Shown here piece by piece: positions 45,634 to 47,305 of a stretch of 47,305 bases of DNA. The stretch is from positions 1 through 47,305 of the forward strand of contig NW_013546896.1 of NCBI RefSeq assembly GCF_000711695.1, read 5' to 3'. Every line of letters starts with the position of its first letter. Positions within the stretch are counted from its first letter, which is position 1. The notes under the pieces were generated by a model. That model did no database searches, was not told where the DNA came from, and worked only from the letters and a program-made list of their open reading frames with translations. The position numbers and the translations under genes were made by a program. Source of the stretch: Tilletiaria anomala UBC 951 (lineage: Eukaryota; Basidiomycota; Exobasidiomycetes; Georgefischeriales; Tilletiariaceae).

Positions 45634-47305
45634 ATGTGCCACGGGCGGCTTACTGTCGACACCTTCCCTTGCGAGATGGTCGATCGCTTCTTATCTCGCC
45701 TTGATCACTACATAATCGCCAGTGCACTTCCACCCTCCAACTCTTTCCTTTGGTCAGCTTTTCTTGCTTGCAGCTCCCCAGGGCTCAAAGGGCAATTGTC
45801 GGCACGTTGCCTCAAGGACGCTGACTTGGATCTGAACACACTAAACCACCTGGTTATCCATGACGTGCTGACTGCACTTTACAATACATCATGCTTGGTA
45901 TCTGAAGCTAGCAGGAAGTGTCTATGTATCTTCAGCAAGTAATTACATCCAGAAAATGGGAGGATACATCATTGATCGAACCTTTCCTCTTCAATACTGC
46001 TCACCTTTCCTCCGACCATGACGTCATTGTGGAAAGCAACCTGCACCAAATTCTGCAGCTGCTCCGTCTATTCATCACTATCGTCGGCCATCACGAAGAA
46101 GGAGGGGTGCGCACCAAGGCTTGGGCGATCCTGCTACACTCGATGCTGGCTACAACACCGGTAGATTTTAACCCGGCGCCGTCCTGCTTGCCTGCTCTGC
46201 AGCTTGGCAATGCTGCGGACGGGATGCTTTCTTCCTCGCCAGTTACAACTCCGAACCTTACGAGCACAGCTTCTCCCCACCAAAATCTACTGTCGTCAAT
46301 CTCGACCCCTCCCATCATCGCCAAAGGACCACCTCCCGCCCTCGCCGCCCTTGCAACAAGACCTTTCCGCGGCAGTCCAAGAGGCAGCAATGTCGAATGA
46401 GCAACATCTGCAGCATGAGGATGGGACCCGTGCTATTCCGGAAAGCAGAACAGCTGCAGATACGACGGATCAGATGAAAAATGACATGCTAACGGTGGTC
46501 GATGGCGACGCCAGACAGCATCGAAACTGACGCAGCCGAACGTGATCGCGGCAGCCGGGACAGTCCATTCACATTTAAAGCCCACGAGATCGGAAATGAG
46601 AAGAACAGCAAGCGCCGTGGTTCTTCCCCCACAAGCCCGACCGTTCCCGTGAGCAGAATGTTGCCTCGCCAAACTCAGCTTCCTGCTCCTGTCCCACCCG
46701 TGCCACCTGTTCGCGATGAGTGCAACGACTCGCCAACGTTCGGAGTTCACCTTCGCAATCGATCATCCGACAATTACGAGCGATTACGAGCCAACGTCCC
46801 CTTGTCGAGCGAAGGGGCACGCTTTGCGATCTCCCCAGGCATCTTTGCCAATCCTGATAATGACCAAGTATCCGAAACGCCAGCCAGCGACCAAGTACAT
46901 GATGGGTCACTTGCGACGAACGCCAACTCGCACGCCAACACGAACAGCAGCAACAGCATTTGATCAGAGATGGCTGTCACTGGCGGTATCATCAGTCGCA
47001 CGGTGTCTGTTTCTGCACGCGTCCCACCTTCCGGCGTGGTTCACTGGCAAGACTCGTCCGAGTGGGGAGCGATACCTGACGTTGAACCACCGCTAGTCGC
47101 TCTTCGGCGCACATCGCCTGCTCTGGCTGCTGTCCTGAAGCGCTCGCCGCTCATTGCTCCCAGCCGTCAGACTGGACCGTCCCCTGGTACCGTGCACTGG
47201 CAACGCTCGCCAGTGTATAAGCCTAGCCCGAGGTACGACTCTCTCGATAGTCCATTCTTAACGAGCAACTCTGACGGTGGAAGTAGCTGCAGTGGCGGCT
47301 CTGCA
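45634..47305 (+). CDS. Large Ser/Pro-rich protein of unknown function, 3' end outside window
   Basis: From the ATG at 45634 a helical, possibly armadillo-like region (MVDRFLSRLDHYIIASALPP, NTLNHLVIHDVLTALYNTSC) continues after a very short GT-AG interval (45898-45935, 38 bp) with TSRKWEDTSLIEPFLFNTAH and NLHQILQLLRLFITIVGHHE. It then passes into a Ser/Thr/Pro/Asn-rich disordered region. A further frame change is needed between about 46390 and 46510, and the frame from 46502 closes near 46963. In the same frame the sequence goes on to the end with repeated short motifs (VVHWQDSS at about 47038, TVHWQRSP at about 47191), which an intron from GTATCC (about 46868) to CAGAG (about 46969) would allow. 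The whole resembles a regulatory or scaffold protein, but I cannot name it. The start may lie further upstream. Confidence 0.5.

Overview
The window is the left end of a fungal chromosome. It opens with about 15 exact CCCTAA telomere repeats. The genes have many short GT-AG introns (about 54-106 bp, one of 232 bp), roughly balanced to mildly GC-rich composition, and a gene set (SLC45/Sut1-type sugar symporter, Dal5-type and hexose-type MFS carriers, Ale1, Rix7, Mrh4) that suggests a basidiomycete. A plant-associated Ustilaginomycotina yeast is my best guess, but that placement is inference from gene style, not from a phylogeny.

Layout. (1) 1-102 is telomere. (2) About 0.1-26 kb is subtelomere: sparse genes, many broken, no repeated mobile element of any size. 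It holds two secreted cysteine-bearing protein genes whose reading frames close early (583-1658, 6694-7560), a decayed third (24942-25661), small cysteine-rich surface-type proteins (5026-5367, 17770-18423), a damaged hexose transporter (7894-9760), a truncated copy of the translation factor ABCF3/GCN20 (10790-11640), an intact five-exon Dal5-type anion transporter (11799-13677), a damaged short-chain dehydrogenase with intact splice sites (14737-15773), a possible DDE transposase remnant (17380-17700), a seven-helix membrane protein (19467-20520), an unknown secreted-type protein (21097-22170) and a LURP-one-related domain protein (22741-23580). (3) From 26.7 kb to the right end is a compact housekeeping array, with every exon joined in frame except in the last, partial gene: an Irc24-like dehydrogenase, SAP18, TIM50, epsilon-COP, ARPC3, an SLC45-type sugar symporter, RIX7, MRH4, an ALE1-type acyltransferase, and the 5' part of an unknown serine/proline-rich protein that runs off the end.

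How the genes work together. The housekeeping genes mostly alternate in orientation: SAP18/TIM50, epsilon-COP/ARPC3 and RIX7/MRH4 are head to head over about 450-485 bp, and their neighbours converge with 61-234 bp between stops. RIX7 (nucleolar 60S maturation) and MRH4 (mitochondrial large-subunit assembly) sharing one promoter region is the most suggestive pairing. The subtelomeric part looks like a turnover zone for transport and secreted functions, with duplicated and decaying copies of core genes. No single new multi-gene system is visible. The most unusual signals are the cluster of early-closing secreted-protein frames next to the telomere, the Walker A lysine loss in the ABCF3 copy, and the use of GC-AG introns with the same GCGAGT donor in two dehydrogenase genes.
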